From Paenibacillus sinensis (GTDB lineage Bacteria > Bacillota > Bacilli > Paenibacillales > Paenibacillaceae), in NCBI RefSeq assembly GCF_019904155.1, contig NZ_JAHCMB010000021.1, forward strand, positions 7,455-71,454: a DNA stretch of 64,000 nt, given 5' to 3'. Each line of letters opens with the position of its first letter. The stretch's first letter is position 1. Made by a program: the position numbers and the translations under genes. Below, piece by piece: positions 51,435-61,489 of this stretch. The notes beneath the pieces were generated by a model. The model worked only from the letters and a program-made list of their open reading frames with translations, ran no database searches and was not told the DNA's origin.

Positions 51435-52955
51435 TTACCTGCCGCTCCCGCTCTCCCGCCCTTCAAAATACGCATCGAGCTTCGTCTCCGCCCGGTGCCG
51501 GGACCAGTTCAGCGCAGTCCAGTCCTTCTTCTGCTGCTTGCCGCTCTGCCATAGGTTTCGCAGACCGCTGTCCAGCATGCCGTTATGCTTCGCGCTGAAG
51601 TCGACCAGCATCGGAACCGCCTCATCGGAGAGTGAGAGCAGGTAAGCAGTGTCCAATTGGCCGTTGGCTTCATAGCGGGCGATATTGTTCGAGGCGATAA
51701 CGGCGTCCATCCGGGTATAGTTCATGATGAGATAGGCCGCCAGTCCGAGAACCAGATAGCATTTGACGAGCGGGAAGCGCGGGATCGCGATCCGCAGAGC
51801 GGCCGCTGCCAGCAGGGCTCCGAGAAAAATCATGAACCCGTGCACCAGAAACCGGATCGTGGTGTAGCCGTAGGCCTCTTCATACATCGCGAGCCGGATA
51901 AAAGCGGAGACCAGCATGGCGCCCGAGCAGACCGTCAGCACATACAACAGAACCCGGACCGCCCGGTTCAGCACTTCGCTCCCCTTCATGCCAAGCAGCA
52001 AAATTCCGAGCAGCAGCACAAAATTGATGCCCGATACAAGCACAAGCTCGAAGAACCCCCGGCGCGCGTATTCCGCATACGTATCCCCCGAGGGCAGCAG
52101 CCCCTGCCAGGCACCGAACAGATACGAGAACTGTACCGATACGAACAGAACATAGACCGTGTTAACCGCAGTCAGCACCGTGACGGCTACGACCGAATCG
52201 ATACGGAAATCCGGCACCGTGTCCCGATACTCAGGCTCCGTCTTCTGCGGCGGCAGCTCCTCAGTCTCGCGGAAAGGATGCACGAAGCCGCGAAGGTAAC
52301 CGAAGAAAAAAGCGCCGAGAAGGAGCGCCCACAACGTTCTTGCAATGCCTTCTCCCAGTGAGATTCGAGCCAGCACATCCGGGATATGCGTCAGCACGGC
52401 ATGGAACACGCCGTCAGCCGACGACAGCAGCACCAGCACAATCGCAAGCAGCGGGACGGAAATCGTCAGTCCGAGCAGCACTCTGGCCAGCACTGGGGCG
52501 TTTGCCCCCTCCTGGCGCTCCTTACGCTCAAACCATTGTCGCAGACCTGCCAGCTGCCGTAGGTTCTGTGGAATCAGATGGTTAAAGGCGCCGGACAACA
52601 GCGCCGCCGGTCTGCCCCAATCGGGTCTTGAATCTCCGAGTATGTATGTCAGATGCAGCACAATCAGCGCTGGCGCAGCCACCTGATTAAGCATATAAAA
52701 GATTTCGTTCGCGAACAGTCCGAATGTAAGAACGAGCAGCAGGACGCATGCCGTCCAGACCGCACACACCGTGTTCATCGGCCTCAGCCTGTCTTTGGCA
52801 AATACCAGCATGTACGCATAGAACAATACGGTGAACAGCGGGATCGACAGCCCGTACCGGTTTCCGTAGAACAAATACTGGTGAATGACCGCGAGTCCCA
52901 GCGCCACCGCAAGAACCTTCAGCACCGTGCCTCGGCTTTCCGCCGTTTCCTGCAT
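51435..52955 (-). CDS. DUF4173 membrane protein
   Basis: 506-aa membrane protein with about 11-12 helices in two groups, separated by a cytoplasmic linker near RETEELPPQKTEPEYRD. The YVLFVSVQFSYLFGAW and YAEYARRGFFEL motifs are characteristic of DUF4173 proteins, which are widespread in Firmicutes and Actinobacteria without an assigned role. C-terminal tail NWSRHRAETKLDAYF is cytoplasmic. ATG 52955 has GGAGGGG before it. Divergent from the SgrR-like gene. Confidence 0.82.
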   Translation of the reverse strand: MQETAESRGTVLKVLAVALGLAVIHQYLFYGNRYGLSIPLFTVLFYAYMLVFAKDRLRPMNTVCAVWTACVLLLVLTFGLFANEIFYMLNQVAAPALIVLHLTYILGDSRPDWGRPAALLSGAFNHLIPQNLRQLAGLRQWFERKERQEGANAPVLARVLLGLTISVPLLAIVLVLLSSADGVFHAVLTHIPDVLARISLGEGIARTLWALLLGAFFFGYLRGFVHPFRETEELPPQKTEPEYRDTVPDFRIDSVVAVTVLTAVNTVYVLFVSVQFSYLFGAWQGLLPSGDTYAEYARRGFFELVLVSGINFVLLLGILLLGMKGSEVLNRAVRVLLYVLTVCSGAMLVSAFIRLAMYEEAYGYTTIRFLVHGFMIFLGALLAAAALRIAIPRFPLVKCYLVLGLAAYLIMNYTRMDAVIASNNIARYEANGQLDTAYLLSLSDEAVPMLVDFSAKHNGMLDSGLRNLWQSGKQQKKDWTALNWSRHRAETKLDAYFEGRESGSGR

Positions 52956-53062
52956 GGAAATCCCCTCCATTTCTTCTTCCTTCTTCTTTAGGATAGATGA
53001 TAAAATAAGAATAAAAAGCGAAATTACGTTGCGTTTATTTCCTATTTTGGGTGGGGGATTCT

Positions 53063-54733
53063 ATGGCAAAGCTTCACGGACACTATATCCGGCTCATATC
53101 CGGCCTCTCCGGAGATGATGTGCAGATCACGCTTGATGAGCTGGCGGCGATTCTGGAGTGCACTCACCGGAATGTTCTTCATCTTATCGGCAAAATGCAA
53201 AAGCGCGGCTGGATCGAATGGACGCCCAGCCGCGGGCGGGGACAGCGCTCCCGTCTGCGGCTGCTGGCCCCGCTTCAGGAAGTGGCCGCGGAGTCGCTGC
53301 GGGAATCGATGGATGGCCGGGGCTCCCTTGCCGATGCGGCGTCGCTGATCCGCTCCCTTGCCGGAACGGAGACGCTGCGGGAATCGCTGCAGAGCTGGCT
53401 GGCTCTGTATTCCGGCCATCATGTCGAGCGTCGGCATGACCGGGTGCTCGATACGCTGCGCCTTCCGGTGAACCAGCCCATCCAGACAATTGATCCGCTG
53501 CGGATGAATCTGCTGGCCGAATCCTTCGTGTCCAGCCATGTCTATGACGGGCTCGTCCGGAGAGGTCCCGGAAGCGAGGAAATTCTTCCCGGTCTTGCCC
53601 ATGCCTGGGAGACCGATGCCGGGCGCACCGATTGGCTCTTCCATCTGCGGAAGGAAGTGCCGCTGCATAACGGAGCGATGCTGGACGCCGGGGACGTCGC
53701 CGCCTCCTTCCGCCGTCTGATCGAATCTCCTGACGGGCGGCTGTACAGCTTCGTTCTTCGGGATATTGAAGAAGTCCGAGCGGTTAATCCGCTCACGCTC
53801 CGCATCCGCCTCCGGAAGCCGAACGAGCTGTTCCTCTCCTATCTGTGCACGAGCCGGGCGGCGGTCGTGCCGCGTGATCCGGAACAGGCGGCGGGCTCTC
53901 CCCATGTCCACAGGCCGATAGGGACCGGTCCGTTCAAGGTCGCGGAGTTTACCCGGGATATATGTGTGCTGGAAGCCTTCTCGCCTTACTACCTCGGAAG
54001 GGCGCATCTGGACCGTGTAGAGATTCTGTATATTCCCTGGAGCGCCGAGCCGTCCGCTGCGGAGTCCGGCTTCCCTTTTCATGTCATTCCCAATCCGAAA
54101 GGCGGGCAATCCGGCGGCTGGAGCCACATCCGGCCCGAGACGCTGATCGCGAAATTTATTACGTTCAACACCAAGAAAGCGGGACCGCTGAGCGATCCCG
54201 CCGTAAGAGCGGCGTTGGTGTCAGGTCTCGGAGGTGGGACAAGTTCCGCTGCGGCCGCCGGATTGAGCCTGACGATCGCTACCATTCCCCAATACGCCGC
54301 AGATGCCGAATATATCGCGTCAGCGCTAGAAGCCTTTGGCGTCAGGACGGATATCATCGCCGTGCCGCCGGAAGAATTCAAAGGTCCGGTCCGCATGCAA
54401 GCCGATTTGATCCTGTTCTCGCTCATCCGCGACCGGGACGAACAGCTCCGGCGGTTCGACCTCTACCGAACGCTGGCCGAGCATACGACACCTGAGCTCC
54501 GCTCGGAAATCGAGGCTGCCCTGCATCTGATAGCCCGGGAGCCTTCGCCGGAAATGCGGTCGGGCAGCTTTCAGCGTATCGAAGACCGGCTTATATCGGA
54601 TAACCATCTGCATATTTTGTACGAGAAACCTATGGAGACCGCTTATATGCCGTCGGTTCGGGGTGTGACCTTCAACAGCCAGGGATGGATTGATCTGCGG
54701 CATGTGTGGTTTCCGAGACTGCCCAGTGAGTGA
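53063..54733 (+). CDS. SgrR-like regulator with solute-binding domain
   Basis: 556-aa transcription factor. N-terminal winged helix (1-105; ITLDELAAILECTHRNVLHLIGKMQKRG-type sequence, split here as LDELAAILECTHRNV and LIGKMQKRGWIEW), then a family-5 solute-binding domain (130-556; LAESFVSSHVYDGLVR, VPLHNGAMLDAGDVAASF, IGTGPFKVAEF). The fusion is that of SgrR/SgrR-like proteins, which sense sugars or peptides. GTG 53051 is possible; ATG 53063 has GGGGG 5 nt before it. Divergent from DUF4173 gene. Confidence 0.88.
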   Translation: MAKLHGHYIRLISGLSGDDVQITLDELAAILECTHRNVLHLIGKMQKRGWIEWTPSRGRGQRSRLRLLAPLQEVAAESLRESMDGRGSLADAASLIRSLAGTETLRESLQSWLALYSGHHVERRHDRVLDTLRLPVNQPIQTIDPLRMNLLAESFVSSHVYDGLVRRGPGSEEILPGLAHAWETDAGRTDWLFHLRKEVPLHNGAMLDAGDVAASFRRLIESPDGRLYSFVLRDIEEVRAVNPLTLRIRLRKPNELFLSYLCTSRAAVVPRDPEQAAGSPHVHRPIGTGPFKVAEFTRDICVLEAFSPYYLGRAHLDRVEILYIPWSAEPSAAESGFPFHVIPNPKGGQSGGWSHIRPETLIAKFITFNTKKAGPLSDPAVRAALVSGLGGGTSSAAAAGLSLTIATIPQYAADAEYIASALEAFGVRTDIIAVPPEEFKGPVRMQADLILFSLIRDRDEQLRRFDLYRTLAEHTTPELRSEIEAALHLIAREPSPEMRSGSFQRIEDRLISDNHLHILYEKPMETAYMPSVRGVTFNSQGWIDLRHVWFPRLPSE

Positions 54734-54849
54734 ATGGAAGGATCACGAAATGCCGTTCTACACCTGCGGCCCTGAGTATGCGGCTATCACCTGGAACTGT
54801 CCGTAAGTGCTCCCAGACTAACACAACAAATTGAAGTGATTATTAGGGA

Positions 54850-55443
54850 CTATGAAAGCAGCCGCTCGATCGCCCTGTGGCAGCTCTCTTTGTAGACGCC
54901 ATGCAGCTCGTCGTTCTCCGCCATCAGCCATTGGATCAGACAGCCGTCGATGACGGAGCGGATAAGCGGCGCCGTATCAGCCGGAGACAGACCGGGATCG
55001 TATACGCCCTCACGCTGGCCCAGCTCCACGATCTCCCTGCTGATCTTCGCGCAGTTCGCATAGAAGCGGCTGTTGATCTCCCGGTAGGCAGGCATCCGGC
55101 TTGCGCGGGCCAGAAAGTCGAGATACACCCGGTAGAAATCCCGGTTCTTCTCCGGGGATACGAAGACGGAATCGAGATAGGCCCCCATTTTGCCCCGAGC
55201 TGTAGACTGGAGACTTACCGCAGTCGCTTCCTTGTCATAGATTTTGGCGGTCAGCCAATCCAGCAGATCGACGAGCACCGCCTCTTTATTGTCAAAATAA
55301 TAATGCACAACGCCCTTGCTCACCTTCGCATAATCCGCGATCGTCTGGAGCGTCACGGCATCATATCCCAGCTCCGACAGCGCCTGAAATGACGCGTGCA
55401 GAAGCAGCTTGCGTTTTTCCTCGGATTTCTTGTAGCGAACCAT
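54850..55443 (-). CDS. TetR family repressor (BetI-like)
   Basis: 197-aa repressor. The helix-turn-helix is LQTIADYAKVSKGVVHYYFDNKEA in two parts (LQTIADYAKVSK and VHYYFDNKEAVL); the C-terminal ligand domain is all-helical and close to BetI/YxbF-type regulators. ATG 55443 has GGGTGGGAG upstream; another start at 55470 lacks one. It is divergent from the YhfP-type gene, and a palindrome (55497-55516) lies between the two, so this gene is the likely repressor of both. Confidence 0.9.
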   Translation of the reverse strand: MVRYKKSEEKRKLLLHASFQALSELGYDAVTLQTIADYAKVSKGVVHYYFDNKEAVLVDLLDWLTAKIYDKEATAVSLQSTARGKMGAYLDSVFVSPEKNRDFYRVYLDFLARASRMPAYREINSRFYANCAKISREIVELGQREGVYDPGLSPADTAPLIRSVIDGCLIQWLMAENDELHGVYKESCHRAIERLLS

Positions 55444-55496
55444 TTCTCTCCCACCCGTAAAAAGTTTCAAAACATGCCGCTGCTCATTGACAATAT

Positions 55497-55516
55497 TATT
55501 TTGACCGGTCAGAATA
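55497..55516. promoter_or_regulatory. Palindromic TetR operator candidate
   Basis: TATTTTGACCGGTCAGAATA with the perfect core TGACCGGTCA, placed in the gap between the TetR gene and the divergent oxidoreductase gene. Confidence 0.7.
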
Positions 55517-55585
55517 AAAATTGTGACAACAAGAAATCGGCAGCATGATTTTGTGTTCCCATATCATTAAAAGGAGCGTACCATT

Positions 55586-56584
55586 ATGTCCCGGACCTTT
55601 CAAGCTCTGTTCGTCGACAACGCGGACAGCTTCAGCGTGGGTGTCAAACCCGCAGCCCTGTCTGATCTGCCCGCTGGCGATGTACTTATTAAAGTCTCTT
55701 ATTCCAGTGTAAATTACAAGGACGGTCTGGCCTCTATTCCGGACGGCAGCATCGTGAAATCCTATCCCTTCATCCCCGGCATTGATCTGGCGGGCGTGGT
55801 GGAGAGCTCGGAAGACAGCCGGTTTCAGCCGGGGCAATCCGTGCTCGTCACCGGGTACGGACTCGGCGTGTCCCACTTCGGCGGATACAGCGAGTATGCC
55901 CGCGTCCCCGCAGACTGGGTTGTTCCGCTGCCGGACGGGCTGACGCTCAAGCAAGCGATGATCTATGGAACGGCCGGATTTACGGCAGCCATGTCCATCC
56001 AGGCGCTTGAAGATAACAGCGTCTCGCCGGAGAAGGGCAAGGTGCTTGTCACCGGAGCATCCGGCGGTGTCGGCGGAGCCGCTGTCGCCATGCTGGCTAA
56101 GCGCGGCTACGCGGTAGCTGCGGGGACGGGCCGCACCTCGGAGACCGATTATCTGAAGTCGCTCGGCGCTTCCGAGGTTTTATCCCGGACCGACATCTAC
56201 GATCCGGAAGCCAAGCAGCGCCCGCTGGACAAGCAGCTGTGGCAGGCCGCCGTCGATCCCGTCGGCGGGAACCAGCTGGCCGCGGTTCTGGGCAAGATTG
56301 CCTACCGCGGCTCGGTCGCCGTCAGCGGACTTACGGGCGGCACGAAGGTGCCGGCTACGGTGCTGCCGTTCATCCTGCGCGGCGTGAGTCTGCTCGGCAT
56401 CGACTCCGTCTTCTGCCCTGCCGAGCTGCGCAGCCGGGTTTGGAGCCGGATGGCCGGCGATCTGAAGCCGGACAATCTGGACCAGCTCGTCGACCGGGAA
56501 GTCACGCTGAATGAGCTGCCCCAGGCGCTCGCGGATATTTTGCAGTCCAAGACGCGGGGACGTGTCCTTGTAAAAATTTCCTGA
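55586..56584 (+). CDS. YhdH/YhfP-type quinone oxidoreductase
   Basis: 332-aa zinc-free medium-chain reductase. KVSYSSVNYKDGLA at the N-terminus, FIPGIDLAGVVESSED and the NADPH motif VTGASGGVGGAAVAML fit YhdH/AcuI (acrylyl-CoA reductase-like) enzymes, which reduce quinones or enoyl-type electrophiles. The start ATG has AAAAGGAG 9 nt upstream. Probably repressed by the divergent TetR protein at the palindrome 55497-55516. Confidence 0.9.
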   Translation: MSRTFQALFVDNADSFSVGVKPAALSDLPAGDVLIKVSYSSVNYKDGLASIPDGSIVKSYPFIPGIDLAGVVESSEDSRFQPGQSVLVTGYGLGVSHFGGYSEYARVPADWVVPLPDGLTLKQAMIYGTAGFTAAMSIQALEDNSVSPEKGKVLVTGASGGVGGAAVAMLAKRGYAVAAGTGRTSETDYLKSLGASEVLSRTDIYDPEAKQRPLDKQLWQAAVDPVGGNQLAAVLGKIAYRGSVAVSGLTGGTKVPATVLPFILRGVSLLGIDSVFCPAELRSRVWSRMAGDLKPDNLDQLVDREVTLNELPQALADILQSKTRGRVLVKIS

Positions 56585-56641
56585 CGATTGCCGGAAGAGA
56601 GCTTATAATCATGATAGCTAATCCACTATGGGAGTGATGTC

Positions 56642-56923
56642 ATGAAACGGCTGGTCATTTGGGGGGTGTCCGCTCTTCTTGCGGCTGGACTTGCTGCGGG
56701 TGTACTTCTCTGGGCAAGTCCGCCGGCTTCGGCGGGAGCGGAAATGAAGAAATACCGCAATTGCAGTGAGCTTAACAAAGTGTATAAAGGCGGCGTCGCC
56801 CGTTCGGCCTCTACGAAGAATGTCGGCGGCAAGACGAAGTACAAGCCCTTCGTGTCCGCGAAGCTCTACGAGATGAACAGCGGCAAGGACCGTGACAAAG
56901 ACGGTATCGCCTGCGAGAAATAA
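56642..56923 (+). CDS. Secreted excalibur-domain protein
   Basis: 93-aa exported protein. A signal peptide of about 32 residues ends at PASAGAE. The mature part is a single excalibur domain: YRNCSELNKVYKGGVA and a C-terminal KDRDKDGIACE calcium loop (D-x-D-x-D-G with a conserved Cys). These domains occur in surface nucleases and cell-wall proteins and bind calcium. ATG has GGGAGTG upstream. Function of the isolated domain unknown. Confidence 0.85.
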   Translation: MKRLVIWGVSALLAAGLAAGVLLWASPPASAGAEMKKYRNCSELNKVYKGGVARSASTKNVGGKTKYKPFVSAKLYEMNSGKDRDKDGIACEK

Positions 56924-57161
56924 CATTACTGTAAGTTGCGAGACTGCAAGCTGCGAGGTCTGACTGAACGGACCCGAACGAGCCGCCGCAAGCACAAAGC
57001 CCGCCCTGCTATCTCCATTTGAACGGGTCTCCTCACAGTAACAGGTTGTACGATTTCACCTGTTCACCATGCAGGAAGCCGTTCACTCCGGAGCAGCGGG
57101 GCGGGCTATTAGCTTTCCGGCGGGCTGGAATCAGACTTTGCCTTCAGGTCTCATACAGCCG

Positions 57162-57680
57162 TCAGTTGAGCAGCTTGTGGAACGGAATTTCCAGCACAAC
57201 CTTGCCGATCAGCTTATCCTTGTCCACAAATGGAGTATCCCACAAATGGGCGTCATAGCTAACATTCCGGTTGTCGCCCAGGAAGAAATAATGATCCGCA
57301 GGTACGGTGACCGGGCCGAACACATAGTTCATTTTGGCGTTCAGATAAGGTTCTTCCACCTTGTTTCCATTCCGGTACAAATACCCGTCCTTGATTTCGA
57401 TCGTATCGCCAGGCAGGCCCATCAGACGCTTGACGTACAGCTTCGTCTCTCCCGCAACTGGCGGATGGAAGACCACGATATCCCCATGCTTCAGTGTAGT
57501 GGCCCACAGCATTTTGTCCACAATAAGTCTGTCGTCCACCTGAATTGTCGGCACCATGGAATCGGTTGGAACGCTCATGGCCTCCGCGACATAGCTGCGG
57601 ATCAGCAGCGACAACAGGACGGCAACCAACAGGGTCGGGACCCATTCCTTCACCAGTTTCTTGAATTTCACCATATCCAC
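57162..57680 (-). CDS. lepB: Signal peptidase I (type I, Gram-positive)
   Basis: 172-aa membrane peptidase with one N-terminal helix (15-32). The nucleophile Ser41 is in MSVPTDSMVPT and the general base Lys84 in LYVKRLMGLPGD; box E is GDNRNVSYDAHLW, where the usual Ser/Asp-Ser-Arg is partly changed to DAH. It cleaves signal peptides at the outer face of the membrane. Start GTG 57680 has GAGAGGGG 5 nt upstream; ATG 57674 is also possible. Converges on the excalibur gene. Confidence 0.9.
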   Translation of the reverse strand: MDMVKFKKLVKEWVPTLLVAVLLSLLIRSYVAEAMSVPTDSMVPTIQVDDRLIVDKMLWATTLKHGDIVVFHPPVAGETKLYVKRLMGLPGDTIEIKDGYLYRNGNKVEEPYLNAKMNYVFGPVTVPADHYFFLGDNRNVSYDAHLWDTPFVDKDKLIGKVVLEIPFHKLLN

Positions 57681-57800
57681 TAAATCCCCTCTCCATTGAT
57701 TCCTTATACATATGTATGACTTACTTGTTCCTTCCTCTTCCCCTACTCTACCATAGTAGATTTGCCGCCCGATTTCAAATGTCTCCCAATTCCAGGCCTG

Positions 57801-58595
57801 TCAGAGAATAACCCGTACGGCCACGCCGATAAACCAGGCGGCAGGCACAAGCAGCAGCTGCGCGAGCAGCGTGCCGAGAAACCGCGAGCCCATAAGCATC
57901 ATATACACCTTGCCGAGACGGTTGCGATGCTCCTCGCTGACCGTCGCTTTATCGGTGATGAGCCCCAGTTGAGGATCGATAAAGACGGTCAGCAAAATGG
58001 TGGCGATACCGTTAATTAGCCCCGATGCCTGCGATATCGCCGTGCCATGCTCCGGATGATGATAACCCGCGTAAAGTGTAGCCAGAACCCCTGTTGTATA
58101 AATCCCGGTGACCAGAATGTTGGTGACAATGAGCCGCTTCGGGATGTCGAGATAACGGAAGGCATGCAGCCGGAACCTTGGGCGCTTCACATATTTCCGG
58201 GTATTCTTCAGTTGGGCGATCGTGACGCTTCCGAGCAGGCGGGGGATCGAGCCCTGGATCTCCAGCTTCGAGATGACGCGCCCGAACAATGCGGTGAAGG
58301 TCGGAAACAGGCCGATGGCAATCAGCGTTCCAAGCGAGCCGCCGAGCAGAATGATTCGCAGATCGTTAAGAAGCGACACGGAGGGGTCTTTCTTGGCGAT
58401 ATCGACGATATGGCCAGTGAGCGGCCCCTGAATCATGTTGGCTGTCCGGGAGACGAGTACGATAATCCCGGTCAGGGACAGAGCGATCGCGATCTTGTTC
58501 ATACGCACCCCGGCGTACCGGACCGAATACGACAGCGTTTCGGAAGTGTGGATGATGACGGTAAGCAGAACGGCGACAAGCAGGCTTTGAATCAT
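57801..58595 (-). CDS. amj: Alternate lipid II flippase (Amj/YdaH)
   Basis: 264-aa membrane protein of the DUF2837 family, whose Bacillus member Amj flips lipid II for cell-wall synthesis when MurJ fails. Seven to eight hydrophobic helices; the family signature HTSETLSYSVRYAGVRMNKIA follows the first helix and SRTANMIQGPL the second. ATG 58595 has GAAGGAG 6 nt upstream. Single gene. A regulator cannot be read from the sequence. Confidence 0.88.
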   Translation of the reverse strand: MIQSLLVAVLLTVIIHTSETLSYSVRYAGVRMNKIAIALSLTGIIVLVSRTANMIQGPLTGHIVDIAKKDPSVSLLNDLRIILLGGSLGTLIAIGLFPTFTALFGRVISKLEIQGSIPRLLGSVTIAQLKNTRKYVKRPRFRLHAFRYLDIPKRLIVTNILVTGIYTTGVLATLYAGYHHPEHGTAISQASGLINGIATILLTVFIDPQLGLITDKATVSEEHRNRLGKVYMMLMGSRFLGTLLAQLLLVPAAWFIGVAVRVIL

Positions 58596-58825
58596 GACTG
58601 ACTCCTTCGGATTCCCCGGTCCCGCAGGCATCACAACCAAGCGTAGGTGGGTATTCCATGATTTGGATGAAAAACCATCCCACATTGTAGCATATTCCTC
58701 CGCCGAAATCTGTCGAAAAAAGAAGCCGCCGCTTCAATTGCTCCGCTTTATCATAGATAATATGTATAATGGAGTAAGTTTTTCTATAACATGCATCGTA
58801 TTATCGCCCAACAAGGAGTGTTTAT

Positions 58826-60811
58826 ATGGAAATGTTTGAATACATTCTGCTGATGCTTGCCGCCGTATCATTATCTTACCTGATCAACCGGTTCGTCCCC
58901 TCCCTATCCATCCCCATTATTCAAATTGGGCTTGGCGTAGGACTCTCCCTGCTGCCTTTGGAGCATCAGATCGGTCTGGACCCGGAATTGTTCCTGCTGC
59001 TCTTCATCGCCCCCCTGCTGTTCAACGACGGGAGACATGCCAATAAAAAAGCGCTGTGGGAGCTGAAGAAGCCCGTCTTCCTGTTGGCATTGGGGCTCGT
59101 GTTTCTGACCGTTGGCGTGATGGGCTACTCCCTCCACGGCCTTATTCCGGCAATCCCGCTCGCAGCTGCATTCGCGCTGGCGGCAGCGCTTGCACCAACA
59201 GACGCCGTAGCCGTCGGAGCCCTGGAGGAGCGGGTGAAGATTCCCTCCCGGACCAAGCATTTGCTGGAAGGGGAATCGCTGATCAATGACGCTTCCGGCC
59301 TCGTGTCCTTCCAGTTCGCCGTGGCGGCGATGATGACCGGCAGTTTCTCACTGAAATCGGCCGGCGTGGGCTTTCTCGTCATTTCCTTGGGCGGCGTGCT
59401 GCTGGGGCTTGTGCTTACATTTGCGAAATCCGCCTTTGTGCAATGGATTCGCAGGCTCGGAATGGAAGACGTCACCTTGCATATGCTACTGGAGGTGCTG
59501 ACACCGTTCCTCATCTTCCTTGCAGCCGAGGAGCTTGGCGTCAACGGTATCCTTGCCGTCGTCGCCTCCGGGATCGCTCATTCCTTTGGCTTCCGGAAAC
59601 TGAATCCTGAGCTGGCCAAGCTTGCCGTCGTCTCCAGAAGCACCTGGTCCGTCATTATTTTTACACTTAACGGCCTTGTATTTCTGCTCCTGGGCACCCA
59701 ACTGCCGGATATTGCCCGCCGAATCTGGAACAGCGGAGAGATCAGCCACGCCCATCTGATCCTTTACGTGCTTCTGATTACCGTAATCTTACTGGGCCTC
59801 CGCTTCCTCTGGGTGTTGTTGGCCGTCATTCCACTAGATAGAGAATCGGGCACTTCCCGCCGCAGCAGATGGAGAGAAGGATTGATTCTCAGCTTCGGCG
59901 GCGTACGGGGAACCATCACGCTGGCGAGTACCTTGTCGCTACCGCTGGCCCTCGATAACAATACACCGTTTCCGGCAAGGGACCTGATTATTTTTCTGGC
60001 AGCCGGCGTCATTCTGACCACGCTGCTTGCCGCCAACTTTCTGCTGCCGCTTCTGATCGGCGTGGACAAGTCCCCCGAACGGAATTCGGACGAGACAAAG
60101 GCCAAAATCGAAATTCTCCGCAATGTAATTGCCGGACTGAACGAACAGGCGACCGAGGAGAACAAGGTGGCGCTGGGGGCGGTCACGTATACGTATGCTA
60201 CCAGAATCCAGGCGCTCGGGAGACATGAAGAAATAGAGCGGAACCCGCGTAAATGGGCAGTCGCCTGCCTCCAGTGGGAAAGAGAGCGCACGATGCTTGC
60301 GATCGAGAACAGGGAAGTTCATCCATTCGTGGGTTTCCGTTATTTGAACCGGTTGAATCGGAGGTTGTATCTGTATACGAAGGATGAAAGGTACCGCAAT
60401 GACCTGCTGTCCGGCAAGCAGGTCCGGTTCATGTTCCGGATGCTGGGGAGAACGGGAAGCGCCTTGCGGAGAAGAACCCCGAAGCTGAATCAGTTTCAGG
60501 TCCGGAACTGGGAGTATGTTGTCCGCAAGCTGAACGAGTCGCTTACCGAGGCCCCGGCCGAGCTGGAGACTATCAGTTCCTTCATTTTGCGTTACGAACA
60601 GGGAATCGCGAGGGCTTCCGGCAAAGGACCGCTTACCGACCGCGAGACTTTTGCGACGGCGTTTCATGATCTGGCAAGAATCGGCATTCAGCTGGAGCGG
60701 GATTATACGCAGACCGCCTTCGAAACCGGTCGGATTTCAAGATCCGGCATGACGGAGCTGAGAAGGAATATTGCGCTGATGGAGCAGGATTTGAAAGGCG
60801 AGACGTTATAG
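58826..60811 (+). CDS. CPA1 Na+/H+ antiporter
   Basis: 661-aa membrane exchanger. The CPA1 marks are FNDGRHANKK, LAPTDAVAVGAL, LEGESLINDASGLVSF and GGVRGTITLASTLSLPL. The cytoplasmic tail (about 410-661) is charged and helical, with no low-complexity insert. It is a paralogue of the antiporter at 16056-18269 (shared order and spacing of motifs, same NRFVP start region). ATG has AAGGAG upstream. Na+ (or K+) extrusion for pH and salt tolerance is expected. Confidence 0.9.
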   Translation: MEMFEYILLMLAAVSLSYLINRFVPSLSIPIIQIGLGVGLSLLPLEHQIGLDPELFLLLFIAPLLFNDGRHANKKALWELKKPVFLLALGLVFLTVGVMGYSLHGLIPAIPLAAAFALAAALAPTDAVAVGALEERVKIPSRTKHLLEGESLINDASGLVSFQFAVAAMMTGSFSLKSAGVGFLVISLGGVLLGLVLTFAKSAFVQWIRRLGMEDVTLHMLLEVLTPFLIFLAAEELGVNGILAVVASGIAHSFGFRKLNPELAKLAVVSRSTWSVIIFTLNGLVFLLLGTQLPDIARRIWNSGEISHAHLILYVLLITVILLGLRFLWVLLAVIPLDRESGTSRRSRWREGLILSFGGVRGTITLASTLSLPLALDNNTPFPARDLIIFLAAGVILTTLLAANFLLPLLIGVDKSPERNSDETKAKIEILRNVIAGLNEQATEENKVALGAVTYTYATRIQALGRHEEIERNPRKWAVACLQWERERTMLAIENREVHPFVGFRYLNRLNRRLYLYTKDERYRNDLLSGKQVRFMFRMLGRTGSALRRRTPKLNQFQVRNWEYVVRKLNESLTEAPAELETISSFILRYEQGIARASGKGPLTDRETFATAFHDLARIGIQLERDYTQTAFETGRISRSGMTELRRNIALMEQDLKGETL

Positions 60812-60820
60812 AAGCCGGCT

Positions 60821-61381
60821 CTAGATTTCGGCAACCGCCGCCGCTCTTCTCCGGGAGCGGATGGTTGCCGCCAAATCGGCTGCAAACAGTACAAGCACGA
60901 CCGGGAACAGCACTCCCCACGCGGGCAAGACCAGCCAATACAGAATCGAAACAAGTGGTTGAATGACGGCCAAGGTGAAGAGTGACAGCACCCACCAGTA
61001 CAAGGAAAATTCCAGGCAAATATGCCCGCCGAGCTGCCAGCGCTTGCCCGAATAATCCCACCATTGCCGCCGGAACAGCGCCTTCAGCATAGCCCCGCTG
61101 GCGAATTCCACCACAGTCGGCACAATCAAGGTCGAGACCAGAAGCCAGGGCAGCGGCATCCGCAGCCCTCCAAGTGCCAGTAGCAGCACCGGAGCAAGAC
61201 CGTACATCGGCTTATATGGCCCAAGCATTAGCCCGTCCTTCCGAAACGTACCGGTCGTCACCCGGTTATACGTTCCTTCCAGCAGCCACCCCAAGACCGA
61301 ATAAATCATGAAGCAGAAGAACAGCTCGCCCGGATGTCCGTAAGCTGCTTCCCTTGCCCAGGACAGCAGGTTCAATATCAA
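60821..61381 (-). CDS. CmpB-like putative ABC permease (PF06541)
   Basis: 186-aa membrane protein with about five helices. YSVLGWLLEGTYNRVTTG, GPYKPMYGLAPVLLL and VVEFASGAMLKALF are the recurring patterns of the small Firmicute membrane family often named putative ABC-transporter type IV (CmpB). Role unknown. Start is TTG with AAGGAG 9 nt upstream. Converges on the antiporter gene with only 9 bp between them. Confidence 0.82.
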   Translation of the reverse strand: MILNLLSWAREAAYGHPGELFFCFMIYSVLGWLLEGTYNRVTTGTFRKDGLMLGPYKPMYGLAPVLLLALGGLRMPLPWLLVSTLIVPTVVEFASGAMLKALFRRQWWDYSGKRWQLGGHICLEFSLYWWVLSLFTLAVIQPLVSILYWLVLPAWGVLFPVVLVLFAADLAATIRSRRRAAAVAEI

Positions 61382-61489
61382 GTGGTCTCTCTCCTTCCGG
61401 TTAGTGTCCGTACGCTATCCTTATTAACGCGTCATTAGTATGACTTGAGGATTGGTTCATTATGCGGACGTCACTATTCCCGAGAGCAG

